From: Planctomycetota bacterium
GTDB taxonomy: Bacteria > Planctomycetota > UBA11346
Length of the DNA: 64,000 nt
Reading direction: 5' to 3'
Assembly: GCA_025055595.1 (NCBI GenBank)
Contig: JANWWU010000022.1
Coordinates: 1-64,000 of the forward strand
Below are positions 55,408 through 64,000 of this stretch, piece after piece. A model generated the notes under the pieces. The model saw only the letters and a program-made list of their open reading frames with translations, was not told the DNA's origin and searched no databases. The translations under genes were made by a program, and so were the position numbers. Position 1 is the stretch's first letter, and each line of letters starts with the position of its first letter.

Positions 55408-56905
55408 GCGACGATGCCGCCGTCGGCGCGGCGACAGCCGCCGACGAGGGCAGCAGCCCGGGGCAGGCGAGCAGCGCGACCAACAGCACGGCCGCCGCGG
55501 CGCTGCCCCAGCGGTTGAGCGCGTCGCCGCCCAGCGCCAGCGGCTGCTCGTCGCGCGGGGTTCCGGCCCACAGCTGGACGAGCAGGTAGAGGTAGGCGGC
55601 GGCAGCGGCGAGCGCCGCTATCAGGGCGACGAGCGCGATGATCCAGCCGCCGGCGGCGACGGTCTGGCCGAGGACGGCGAACTTGCCGAGGAAGCCGAGC
55701 ATCGGCGGCAGGCCAGCGAGGCTCGCCAGGCAGACGCTGAGCACGGCGCCGTAGAGCGGGAACTGGCGGCCGCGGCCGTGCAGCTGGCTCAGGTTGTCGC
55801 CGGCATCGTCGGGCCCGGCGATCGCGGCGGCGGCGGCGAGGGCTGCCGCCGTCGCCAGGGCGTAGGCGACGGCGTAGAGCCACAGCGCCGACAGGTCGAT
55901 CGCGGCATCGCGGAAGGGCAAGATGAAAGGCAGCAGGAGGAAGCCGGCGTTGGCGATCGCGCTGTAGCCGACGAGGCGGCGCAGGCTGGACTGGCGCAGC
56001 ATCGCGAAGCTGCCGATGACGATCGAGGCGATGGCGAGGATCGTCAGCAAGAGGGCCAGCGGCTCGAGCAGGGCGCTGCGCAGTCCCGGCACCGGCGGTA
56101 CGGCCTGATCGAGGCGCACCGGCTTGCCATCGGAGGCCGCCAGGCCGAGCCAGAGGCTGCCGAGGAGCGCGACGGCGCCGAGCTTGACGATCGCGCCCAT
56201 CAGGCCGGTGACCGCGACCGGCGCCCCGGTGTAGGCGTCTGGGGCCCAAGCATGGAAGGGCACGGCGCCGAGCTTGAAGGCGAGGCCGATCAGCATGCAG
56301 CTGGCGCCGAGCGCGAAGAGGGCTTCGCGGCCAGCGACCGCAGGGGCGCCGAAGCGCGTCGAGCCGGTCGCCCCGTAGTACAGGGCGACGCCGTAGAGGA
56401 AGATCGCGCTGAACACCGCGCCCATGACCAGGTACTTGAGCAGGGCCTCGCCGGACTCGGGGCGCTGACGGCGCAGGCCGACGAGCGCGTAGATCGCCAG
56501 CGCCGCTGTCTCCATCCCGACGAAAGCGGCGAGCGCGTCGAGGCTCATGATCATCAGCAGGACGCCGCTCGCTGCGACGGCGGCGAGGGCGTAGGATTCG
56601 CCGCCTGGGAAGCGGTCGCGATCAAGGCTGGCCTGCAGGCCGCCGACGGCCACCGCGGTGACGGCGAGCGTCGTCAGCATCAACCAGCGCCGGGCGGCAT
56701 CGAGCGCCAGCATGCCGTATGCCTGACCGTTCGGCGCCAGCGCGACGGCGAAGGCGGCCGCGATGCAGGCGACGGCGACGATCCACGGCAGCACCTGATG
56801 CTTGCGGACGCGCGCCAGGAAGGGCTCGGCGGCGAGGGCGATGAGCCCGCCGGACAAGGCCAGCAGCAGCGGGGCGAGCAGGGACAGCAGGGGAGCGGGA
56901 TCCAT
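55379..56905 (-). CDS. nuoN: NADH-quinone oxidoreductase subunit N
   Basis: Proton-pumping antiporter-like fold; FKLGAVPFHAWAPDAYTGAPVAVTGLMGAIVKLGAVALL; last gene of nuo operon. Confidence 0.93.
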   Translation of the reverse strand: MDPAPLLSLLAPLLLALSGGLIALAAEPFLARVRKHQVLPWIVAVACIAAAFAVALAPNGQAYGMLALDAARRWLMLTTLAVTAVAVGGLQASLDRDRFPGGESYALAAVAASGVLLMIMSLDALAAFVGMETAALAIYALVGLRRQRPESGEALLKYLVMGAVFSAIFLYGVALYYGATGSTRFGAPAVAGREALFALGASCMLIGLAFKLGAVPFHAWAPDAYTGAPVAVTGLMGAIVKLGAVALLGSLWLGLAASDGKPVRLDQAVPPVPGLRSALLEPLALLLTILAIASIVIGSFAMLRQSSLRRLVGYSAIANAGFLLLPFILPFRDAAIDLSALWLYAVAYALATAAALAAAAAIAGPDDAGDNLSQLHGRGRQFPLYGAVLSVCLASLAGLPPMLGFLGKFAVLGQTVAAGGWIIALVALIAALAAAAAYLYLLVQLWAGTPRDEQPLALGGDALNRWGSAAAAVLLVALLACPGLLPSSAAVAAPTAASSLSAPPPGGK

Positions 56906-58419
56906 CAGCGACGCTCCTCGGAGGGCGAAGTGGTCGCAGACGCCGCCGGCTGCGTCGCGCGCGCCGGCTCGCACAGCGCATTCGCATCGGCACCGGCGTG
57001 GCGCGCGATCAGGCCGGGCTGGAAGCCGAACCACAGGGCGCCAAGCAGCAGCGGAACCACGGCGAGCACCTCGCGCGGCAGCAGGTCGCTGACTTCGGCC
57101 CGGCCTTCCGGAGCCTCGCCGAAGCACCACTTCTGGACGAGGATCAGCAGATAGCCGGCGCCGAGGACGACGGACAGCCCAGCGATCGCCGCCCACCACG
57201 GATCGCGCTGCCACAGGCCCATGAGCAGCAGGAACTCGCCGGCGAAGTTGGCGGTGCCCGGCAGCGCTGCGGTGGCGAGGACGCTGAGGACGAGCAGGGT
57301 GGCGAACCACGGCGCGCGCCGCGCCAGGGCCCCGTGGTCATCGAGGTAGGGGCTCTGCGTCCGCTGTTCGAGGGCTCCGACCAGCACGAAGAGCGCGGCG
57401 GTGCTCAGGCCGTGGGCGATCATCTGCACGGTCGCGCCGTCGATGGCCGCCGCTTGCAGCGAGAAGACGCCGGCGGCGGTAAGGCCGAGGTGCGACAGCG
57501 AGGCGTAGGCGATCAGCCGCTTGGCATCTTCTTGCGCGAAGGCGACAACGGCGCCGCCGACGGCGCCGAGCGTGCCGAGGAGCAGGAACAGCGGGGCCTG
57601 CTCGCGGCTCAGCGCCGGGAACAGCGGCAGGACGATGGCGAGGAAACCGTAGAGGCCGAGCTTGGCCATCGCGCCGGCGACCAGCACCCCCGCTCCCGCC
57701 GGCAGCTCGGCGTAGGTTCTCGCCTGCCAGGCGTGCAGGGGGACGAGCGGGATCTTGACTGCGAAGGCGAGGGCGAAGGCCCAGAACCACCACTCGAGCG
57801 TCGCCGCGTCGAGCTTGCCGGCGCGCAGGGCGGCGGCGGCCTCGTTGAAGGCCGTCGTGCCGGTTTCGGCCGCGATCGCCCAGACGGCGATCAGCATCGG
57901 CACGCTGCCAAGCATCGTCATCAGCACGAACCACAGGGCGGCGCTGCGTCGCTCGTAGCCGCCGAACAGCGCCAGGACGACGACGACCGGGATCAGCATC
58001 GCTTCGTAGCAGAAGGCGAACAGCGCGAGGTCGCGCGCGAACAAGGCGCCGAGCATCGCCGCCTCGGCGGCGAAGAGCGCAGCGGCGTACTCGCGCATCC
58101 GCCCCCCTGCCTCGCCGCGCGCCGCGAGCAGGGCCACCGGCATCAACCAGGCGACCAGGGCCGCCAGCCAGGCCGAGAGCCCGTCGCTGGCCAGCCGCAA
58201 GTGGATGATGGCGTTGGTGCCGGGGATGCGCCACCAGGGAACGGCGAGCGTGCCGCCGTGGCCGAGGAGGACGGCGAGGCTGCCGCCGGCGATCAGCAGC
58301 GCGAGCAACAGCGCCAGGCGCCAAGTCGCGGCGCCCGCGCGCTCGTCGTCGCCGCCGTGCGCGAAGGCGACGATCAGGGCCGCGGCCAGCGGGGCGAGGA
58401 CGAGGGCGAGGAGCAGCAT
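56905..58419 (-). CDS. nuoM: NADH-quinone oxidoreductase subunit M
   Basis: FAVKIPLVPLHAWQARTYAELPAGAGVLVAGAMAKLGLYG, DAKRLIAYASLSHLG, MIAHGLSTAALFVLVGALEQRTQS. Confidence 0.94.
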   Translation of the reverse strand: MLLLALVLAPLAAALIVAFAHGGDDERAGAATWRLALLLALLIAGGSLAVLLGHGGTLAVPWWRIPGTNAIIHLRLASDGLSAWLAALVAWLMPVALLAARGEAGGRMREYAAALFAAEAAMLGALFARDLALFAFCYEAMLIPVVVVLALFGGYERRSAALWFVLMTMLGSVPMLIAVWAIAAETGTTAFNEAAAALRAGKLDAATLEWWFWAFALAFAVKIPLVPLHAWQARTYAELPAGAGVLVAGAMAKLGLYGFLAIVLPLFPALSREQAPLFLLLGTLGAVGGAVVAFAQEDAKRLIAYASLSHLGLTAAGVFSLQAAAIDGATVQMIAHGLSTAALFVLVGALEQRTQSPYLDDHGALARRAPWFATLLVLSVLATAALPGTANFAGEFLLLMGLWQRDPWWAAIAGLSVVLGAGYLLILVQKWCFGEAPEGRAEVSDLLPREVLAVVPLLLGALWFGFQPGLIARHAGADANALCEPARATQPAASATTSPSEERR

Positions 58420-58420
58420 G

Positions 58421-60448
58421 TCAGCGGACCACGAACACGATGACGACCGCGAGGAAGGCCGCGCCGCCGAGGACGGCGCACAGCAGGTTGGCGCGCAGCC
58501 GCGCGCGCTGCACGACGGCGAGGTAGCCGGCGCCGAGGGCGCGCGCCGCCTGCATCGCGAGCCAGCCGCTGATCCCGAGGATCGCGAGCTCGATCACCCA
58601 GTAGAGCGCGTACCCGAGGGCGAACACCGGCTTGACGATCAGCCACTCGGCGAGGCGGTCCCAGGCGAAGGTCCAGTGTCCGCCCCAGCCGCTCGGCGCG
58701 GTCTCGCTGCCGGCGCTCGGCACCTGGGCGGGACCCTGGCGCCAGACGGCGTAGCCGATCAGCGCTCCGAGGGCGGCGACCAGGGTGCCGACCCCGGCGA
58801 TCGCCCACGGCAGGTTGCCGAGCTCGCCGTGGGGATGGGCGGCGAGCCAGCGCTGCTCGGGGGCGGCGAGGACGGGAGCCAGGTAGTGCTTGATGAAGGC
58901 CAGCGCATCGGGCGGAATGCCGAGCGCATCGAGCGGCAAGCCGACCCAGGCGAAGCCGGCGACCAGGCTGCCGAGCGCGAGGATGAGCAGCGGGACGCTC
59001 ATCGTCAGCGGCGTCGGCGCGATGTGGGCGCGCGCCTCGGCATCGAGCCGGCAGGGGCTCCAGAACACCAGCGTCATCACCCGCGTCATGTAGACGGCGG
59101 TGAGGCCGGCGGTGAGCAGGGCGACACCGGCGACGAGCGGGGCGATGTTGAGCGCGCCGAGCTCGTTGTGGCCCAGCCACAGGTGCTCGAGGATCAGGTC
59201 CTTGGAGAAGAAGCCGGCGGCGAAGGGCAGGCCGACGATCGCCCACCAGCCGTAGAACGCGGCGAGGTAGGCGATCGGCAGGTGGGGCCGCAGCCCGCCC
59301 ATCCGCCGCATGTCCTGCTCGTGGTGCAGGCCGTGGATCACCGCGCCGGCGGCAAGGAACAGCGCGGCCTTGAAGAAGGCGTGGGTGAAGACATGGAAGA
59401 GCGCGACGCTGAAGGCCCCGCTGCCGGCGGCCATGAACATGAAGCCGAGCTGGCTGACCGTCGAGTAGGCGAGCGCCTTCTTGATGTCGTGCTGCACCAG
59501 GCCGGCGATCGCGCCCCACAACGCGGTCGCGCAGCCGACGAGCAGGACGACGGTCAGCGCCTGCGGCGCGACGACATAGAGGTCGGCGAGGCGGGCGACG
59601 AGGAAGACGCCCGCAGTGACCATCGTCGCGGCGTGGATCAGGGCCGACACCGGGGTCGGACCGGCCATCGCATCGGGCAGCCAGGCGGCGAGCGGGATCT
59701 GCGCGCTCTTGCCGCAGCAGCCGAGGAAGATCGCGAGCGCCGCCAGGCTCAGCAGGGGGCCAGCTTCGGCCAGCCGCGCGGCATCGGCGCTGCGACACCA
59801 CTGGCTGATCGCCGCATAGTCGAGGCTGCCGGCGACCGAGAGCAGCGCGAAAGCGCCGAGCAGGAAGCCGAGGTCGCCGACGCGGTTGTAGACGAAGGCC
59901 TTGCGCGCGGCGTCAGCGTAGGCGGTGCGCTCGTGCCAGAAGCCGATCAGCAGGTAGCTGCACAGGCCGACCCCTTCCCAGCCGAGGAAGGTGACTGGCA
60001 GGCTGCCGCCCATCACCAGCACGATCATCGCTGCCATGAACAGGTTCATGTAGCACATGAAGCGCGCAAAGCCGCGATCCGCCCACATGTAGCCGACGGA
60101 ATAGAGGTGGATCAGGGCGCCGATGCCGGTGACGAAGAGCAGCATCAGCGCGCTGAGCTGGTCGAGGACCAAGGTGAAGGGCAGCGCGAAGCCGCTACCG
60201 GCGAACCAAGTGAAGTAGGTCGCGCGGTAGACCTCGGGCAGGCCCTCGAGGGGTCCGCCGGCGCTCGGCCACAGCGCCAGGGTCAGGGCGAAGCTCAGCG
60301 CCGGTCCGAGCACGGCGAGCAGCGCGACGAGCGCGCGCGGCGCCCCGTAGGCGTCGCGCGCGGTGCCCAGCGCGAGCGCGCCGTTGACCAGGGCGGCAGC
60401 GAGCGGCAGGGCGGGGATGAGCCAGAGCAGCTGGGCGTCCACGGTCAA
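58421..60448 (-). CDS. nuoL: NADH-quinone oxidoreductase subunit L
   Basis: GWEGVGLCSYLLIGFW, KAFVYNRVGDLGFLLG, CCGKSAQIPLAAWLPDAMAGPTPVSALIHAATMVTAGVFLVAR, DIKKALAYSTVSQLGFMFMA; TTG start likely. Confidence 0.95.
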   Translation of the reverse strand: MTVDAQLLWLIPALPLAAALVNGALALGTARDAYGAPRALVALLAVLGPALSFALTLALWPSAGGPLEGLPEVYRATYFTWFAGSGFALPFTLVLDQLSALMLLFVTGIGALIHLYSVGYMWADRGFARFMCYMNLFMAAMIVLVMGGSLPVTFLGWEGVGLCSYLLIGFWHERTAYADAARKAFVYNRVGDLGFLLGAFALLSVAGSLDYAAISQWCRSADAARLAEAGPLLSLAALAIFLGCCGKSAQIPLAAWLPDAMAGPTPVSALIHAATMVTAGVFLVARLADLYVVAPQALTVVLLVGCATALWGAIAGLVQHDIKKALAYSTVSQLGFMFMAAGSGAFSVALFHVFTHAFFKAALFLAAGAVIHGLHHEQDMRRMGGLRPHLPIAYLAAFYGWWAIVGLPFAAGFFSKDLILEHLWLGHNELGALNIAPLVAGVALLTAGLTAVYMTRVMTLVFWSPCRLDAEARAHIAPTPLTMSVPLLILALGSLVAGFAWVGLPLDALGIPPDALAFIKHYLAPVLAAPEQRWLAAHPHGELGNLPWAIAGVGTLVAALGALIGYAVWRQGPAQVPSAGSETAPSGWGGHWTFAWDRLAEWLIVKPVFALGYALYWVIELAILGISGWLAMQAARALGAGYLAVVQRARLRANLLCAVLGGAAFLAVVIVFVVR

Positions 60449-60774
60449 TCCTTGAGCGCGCTGCGGGCATCGGTGTCGACCGTGTCCTGCTGACGGACCA
60501 GCAGGACGACCATCGCCAGCGCGACGCAGGCCTCGGCAGCGGCGATCGCGATCGTGAACAGCGGCGCGAGCTGGCCAAGGGTGCTGGCGCTGCCGGCATG
60601 GCTGCGGGCGAAGCCGATGAAGGAGAGGTTGACGGCGTTGAGCATCAGCTCGATGCCCATGAGGACGATGAAGAGGTCGCGGCGGGCGAGCGCTGCCGTC
60701 AGCCCCAGGCCGAAGAGCAGCGCCGCCAGGACCTGCACATGGATCGGGGTGAAGAAGGCGGCGTCAGTGGGCAT
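60445..60774 (-). CDS. nuoK: NADH-quinone oxidoreductase subunit K
   Basis: RRDLFIVLMGIELMLNAVNLSFIGFA, AAAEACVALAMVVLLVRQQDTVD. Confidence 0.94.
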   Translation of the reverse strand: MPTDAAFFTPIHVQVLAALLFGLGLTAALARRDLFIVLMGIELMLNAVNLSFIGFARSHAGSASTLGQLAPLFTIAIAAAEACVALAMVVLLVRQQDTVDTDARSALKD

Positions 60775-61318
60775 GGTCGTCCTCGGCGGCCTTCGGTTCG
60801 GTATCGAGCGAGCGCTTGGCCAGCAGCACCGCCCCGACGACGGCGGTCAGCAGGGTGACGCCGATGGCGACGAAGAGCAGCCACCAGCCCTGGGCCGGCG
60901 CGAAGAGCAGGGCGCTGATCGGCTCCGGCTCGCCGCGTACGGCCGCGGGGTGCGCGGCGAGCTCGCGCTGCGCCAGCGTGCTGGCGAGCAGGGCGGTCAG
61001 CAGCAGGGAGGCGGCGCTGGCGCCGACGCTCAGCCAGTCGCAGCGCGGCACATCGCTGCGTGCGCGGTTGAGCACCATGATGACGAAGACCATCAGCATC
61101 ATCACGGCGCCGGCGTAGACCAGCACTTGCAGGACGGCGAGGAACGGCGCATCGAGCAAGGCGTAGATGCCGGCGAGCGAGAGCATGACGCCGATCAGCA
61201 GGACCGCGGCATTGAGCGGGTGGCGGGCCAGCACCATGCCGACGCCGCAGATCAGGGCGGCGAGGGCGAGCAGGGCGAAGTAGAGGTCGGCGAGCGTCGC
61301 GTCGAGATGGGGAAACAT
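60764..61318 (-). CDS. nuoJ: NADH-quinone oxidoreductase subunit J
   Basis: ARHPLNAAVLLIGVMLSLAGIYALLDAPFLAVLQVLVYAGAVMMLMVFVIMVLN. Confidence 0.94.
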   Translation of the reverse strand: MFPHLDATLADLYFALLALAALICGVGMVLARHPLNAAVLLIGVMLSLAGIYALLDAPFLAVLQVLVYAGAVMMLMVFVIMVLNRARSDVPRCDWLSVGASAASLLLTALLASTLAQRELAAHPAAVRGEPEPISALLFAPAQGWWLLFVAIGVTLLTAVVGAVLLAKRSLDTEPKAAEDDHAH

Positions 61319-61319
61319 G

Positions 61320-61895
61320 TCAATGCCCCGTTCCGGAGCGCAGTTCCTGGAGCGCCTGCTCGTGCAGCAGGCCGCCCGGGGCCTTCTGGCTCTGCACATC
61401 GTCGGGCGGATAGTCCTTCGGGTCCCAGTCGAGCAGCTGCTCCTTGGTCAGGACGAAGGAGGCGCGGCTGTCGCCGACGATCACCGCCTGCTTGGTGTCC
61501 ATGCGGATGGCGTCGCAGGGGCAGGCCTCGACGCAGTAGCCGCAGAACACGCACAGCAGCAGGTCGATCTCGAAGCGCGCCGGCCGCTTCTCGATGTGCT
61601 TGTCCGGGCTCTCCTCGGCGACGATGTGGATGCAGCGCGCGGGGCAGGCCGTCGAGCACATGTAGCAGGCGACGCAGCGCGGGCTGCCGTCGGCGCGCTT
61701 CATCAAGCGGTGCCGCGCGCGGTAGTCGCGCGGGATGTCGGGCCGCTGCTCGGGATATTGCAGGGTGGGGAAGTGCGCGGGATCGGAGAGCGAGCGCGCG
61801 GCGTGGCTGAGCGTCGTCAGCAGACCCTTGAAGATCTCGCCGATGTAGAGTCGCTGCCAGGCATCGAGTTCGGGACGGGGGACGACCTTGGCCAT
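61320..61895 (-). CDS. nuoI: NADH-quinone oxidoreductase subunit I
   Basis: Two 4Fe-4S motifs CVACYMCSTACP and CVFCGYCVEACP. Confidence 0.95.
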   Translation of the reverse strand: MAKVVPRPELDAWQRLYIGEIFKGLLTTLSHAARSLSDPAHFPTLQYPEQRPDIPRDYRARHRLMKRADGSPRCVACYMCSTACPARCIHIVAEESPDKHIEKRPARFEIDLLLCVFCGYCVEACPCDAIRMDTKQAVIVGDSRASFVLTKEQLLDWDPKDYPPDDVQSQKAPGGLLHEQALQELRSGTGH

Positions 61896-61897
61896 GA

Positions 61898-63289
61898 CTA
61901 CCCGATCAGCTTGACGAGGAGGGCGGTGAGCAGCAGGTTGACGAGCGCGGCGTTGAGCAGGACCTTCCAGCCGAGGGCCATGATCTGGTCGTAGCGGAAG
62001 CGCGGCAGCGTCCAGCGCACCCAGACGAAGAGCCAGGCCAGGCACAGGGTCTTGGCGATCAGGATGTGGAACTGGACGATGGCGGTCAGCAGATCGACCT
62101 TCCAGCCCCAGACCGCGGTGCCGGCGATGATGCGCGGGGCCTCGCTCCAGCCCCACAGCGCCCACGCGGCGAGGCCGGCGAGGCCGGCGAGGGCGAGGAA
62201 GAGGCCAGTGTAGAAGCGATACTCGCGACCGCGGCGCGCGGCGTCGCTGGCACCGCTCGCGACATAGTGCCGGCGACGGCGCTCGACCAGGCGCGCCGCG
62301 TAGAGGGCGAGCAGCGCGAGCGCGATCAGGAGGACCGCGGTGACGCTGCCGATGTGCTCGCGCATCCATCGGTCGTCGAGCGCCACCCAGGCGCCGTCCG
62401 GCCCGAGCGGCAGGGGGATCGGCGACAGGTGGTAGCCGCCGAGAAACAGCGTGCTGATCAGCGCCGCCGCCACCAGCATGTGGAAGTACTCGGCGCTCAT
62501 CACCAGCATGAAACGCATCGCGCCGTACTCGGTGTGGAAGCCGGCGACGATCTCGCTCTCGCCCTCGACGACATCGAAGGGCGTGCGGTTGCTCTCGGCG
62601 AAGGCGGCGGCGGTGAACAGCAGGAAGCCGAGCGGCTGGACGATGATGCCCCAGACATGCTCGCCCTGCCAGGCGACGATGCGCGCGAGGTCGAAGGTCC
62701 CGCAGATCAGGAACATCCCGGCCGCCGCCAGGCCGATCGCGACCTCGTAGCTGATCATCATCGCGCTCGCGCGCAGGCCGCCGAGCAGGGCGTACTTGGA
62801 GTTGGCGGCCCAGCTGCCGAGGACCAGGCCGTAGGCCGAGAGGCCGGCGAAGGCGAAGAGCGCGAGCAGCCCCGAGTGGCTCGCGATGCCCTGGCCGGCG
62901 AGCCAGGCGACGCCGTCGCCCGAGGCGTAGGCGATCGGCGCGAACACCGGGATGAAGGCCGGCAGGATCAGGCCGGCGATCAGCGGGATGAAGGGCCCGA
63001 CGACGTAGTAGAAGCGGCTGGCGGCGAAGCGCGGCACGAAGTCTTCCTTGACCGCCAGCTTGATGAAGTCGCAGAGGTTGTAGATCAGCCCAAAGGCCCG
63101 CAGCTGGAAGCCGAGGCCGGGAATCGGGATGCCGGCGCGGTTGGGCCCCGGGCGGTCCTGGATGAAGGCGGCGCCGCGCCGCTCCAGGACGACGAGCAGC
63201 GGCAGCAGCTGAAAGAAGAGCAGCGGCACGGCCGGGACGAGCAGGAGGGCGATCGTCTCGTAAGGGTGCGCGGCGATCCACTCGAACAT
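61898..63289 (-). CDS. nuoH: NADH-quinone oxidoreductase subunit H
   Basis: LVVLERRGAAFIQDRPGPNRAGIPIPGLGFQL, AFAESNRTPFDVVEGESEIVAGFHTEYGAMRF, LRFRYDQIMALGWKVLLNAALVNLLL-type C-terminus. Confidence 0.95.
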   Translation of the reverse strand: MFEWIAAHPYETIALLLVPAVPLLFFQLLPLLVVLERRGAAFIQDRPGPNRAGIPIPGLGFQLRAFGLIYNLCDFIKLAVKEDFVPRFAASRFYYVVGPFIPLIAGLILPAFIPVFAPIAYASGDGVAWLAGQGIASHSGLLALFAFAGLSAYGLVLGSWAANSKYALLGGLRASAMMISYEVAIGLAAAGMFLICGTFDLARIVAWQGEHVWGIIVQPLGFLLFTAAAFAESNRTPFDVVEGESEIVAGFHTEYGAMRFMLVMSAEYFHMLVAAALISTLFLGGYHLSPIPLPLGPDGAWVALDDRWMREHIGSVTAVLLIALALLALYAARLVERRRRHYVASGASDAARRGREYRFYTGLFLALAGLAGLAAWALWGWSEAPRIIAGTAVWGWKVDLLTAIVQFHILIAKTLCLAWLFVWVRWTLPRFRYDQIMALGWKVLLNAALVNLLLTALLVKLIG

Positions 63290-64000
63290 CAGGCGACTCC
63301 CGCTGCTGCCGGCTGCGGCAGCAGCCGACCGTAGGGACCGATGCTGCGGTAGCTGAGGCCGGCGAGGACCGGCGCGCGCTGTGCAGCGAAGCGGAAGGCC
63401 TCGAGCTCGCTCGTCCAGGACAGGCCGCCGAGTTCAGCGAGCACGCGCCACGCCGGCTCGAGTTCGGGGTCGGGCAGCACCGGGCAGGCCTGCAGCACCT
63501 GGATGCGCTGCTGGCAGTTGACCATCGTGCCGCGGACCTCGGCCCAGGCGCGGATGCCGAGGGCGATCGTCGCCTGGCGCACGCTGCTCTCGAGCCAGGG
63601 TGCGAGGACGATGCGCTGCGGAATGCGCGCGAGGCGCGCCGCCTTGGCCGGATCGGCGGCCCACAGGTCGTGATGCAGGATCACCACGGCGTCGAACTCG
63701 TCGGCGCGCCGCACGAGCTCATCGAGGTTATCGGCCAGGCCGAGCAGGCGCAGGCCGGCGCGGTTGGCGACGGGATCGCCGGAGAGCGCGATGCCGTCGG
63801 GCCGGCCGAGCGGCAGCCAGGAGCCGCTGAACACCGACGCCTTGGCGCCGAGGCGCTCGGCGAGGGCGAGCAGCGCGGCGTTGTCTTCGAGCGTGCAGTG
63901 GCCGCTGGCGACCAGCGCGACGCGCGCCGCCGCGGCGAGCGCGGCGCGCGCCGCCGCCAGGCCCTCGGCGAGCGGCGCATCGCGGCCCTGGAGGCGTGCC
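63289..64000 (-). CDS. nuoG: NADH-quinone oxidoreductase subunit G-like, C-terminal part (runs off window end)
   Basis: Open reverse frame to window edge; VALVASGHCTLEDNAALLALAERLGAKASVFSGSWL...TMVNCQQRIQVLQACPVLPDPELEPAWRVLAELGG; directly upstream of nuoH. Confidence 0.8.
   Translation of the reverse strand, partial: ARLQGRDAPLAEGLAAARAALAAAARVALVASGHCTLEDNAALLALAERLGAKASVFSGSWLPLGRPDGIALSGDPVANRAGLRLLGLADNLDELVRRADEFDAVVILHHDLWAADPAKAARLARIPQRIVLAPWLESSVRQATIALGIRAWAEVRGTMVNCQQRIQVLQACPVLPDPELEPAWRVLAELGGLSWTSELEAFRFAAQRAPVLAGLSYRSIGPYGRLLPQPAAAGVA

Noticed and set aside
58205-60493. 762-aa plus-strand ORF opposite nuoL/nuoM
   Set aside because: Antisense shadow (Glu/Gln/Asp/His-rich) of clearly conserved nuo genes.

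Overview
High-GC (about 70% by eye) bacterial chromosome segment, densely coding, about 60 genes called. No rRNA, tRNA, CRISPR array or transposon was recognised. Main blocks: (1) envelope/lipid A genes: porin-like end, cdsA, nadE, LpxR-like outer-membrane protein, skp/ompH, lpxD, lpxC-fabZ fusion, yqgE; (2) flagellar export genes fliO-P-Q-R followed by miaB, recJ, a lauroyl-acyltransferase-like gene and a CYTH gene; (3) an accessory stretch (16-25 kb) with a TraF-like OMP, an NtrC-like regulator lacking the GAFTGA loop, a secreted HExxH/TPR metallopeptidase, a low-GC island gene with DnaJ-type CxxC zinc repeats, a signal-peptidase-like protein without its catalytic residues, and an aroD-aroE fusion; (4) a minus-strand dcw cluster (mraZ to ftsQ) lacking murD, ftsA and ftsZ, with a divergent four-HTH regulator upstream of mraZ; (5) ruvX, FHA-Ser/Thr kinase, thrC, an endonuclease III-like protein with a histone-H1-like tail, yebC, rimO, thiD-like, xseA, rsmG; (6) nuoG(partial)-H-I-J-K-L-M-N. 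The gene content (LpxC-FabZ and AroD-AroE fusions, LPS and flagellar genes, unusual dcw) is compatible with a PVC-type lineage, but taxonomy is inference only. The most notable sequence-level signals are a near-absence of the tetramer ACGT (NAC-GTN codon pairs written as NAT-GTN), three 10-bp-phased repeats upstream of mraZ, and eight convergent gene pairs that all overlap or abut within 3 nt.
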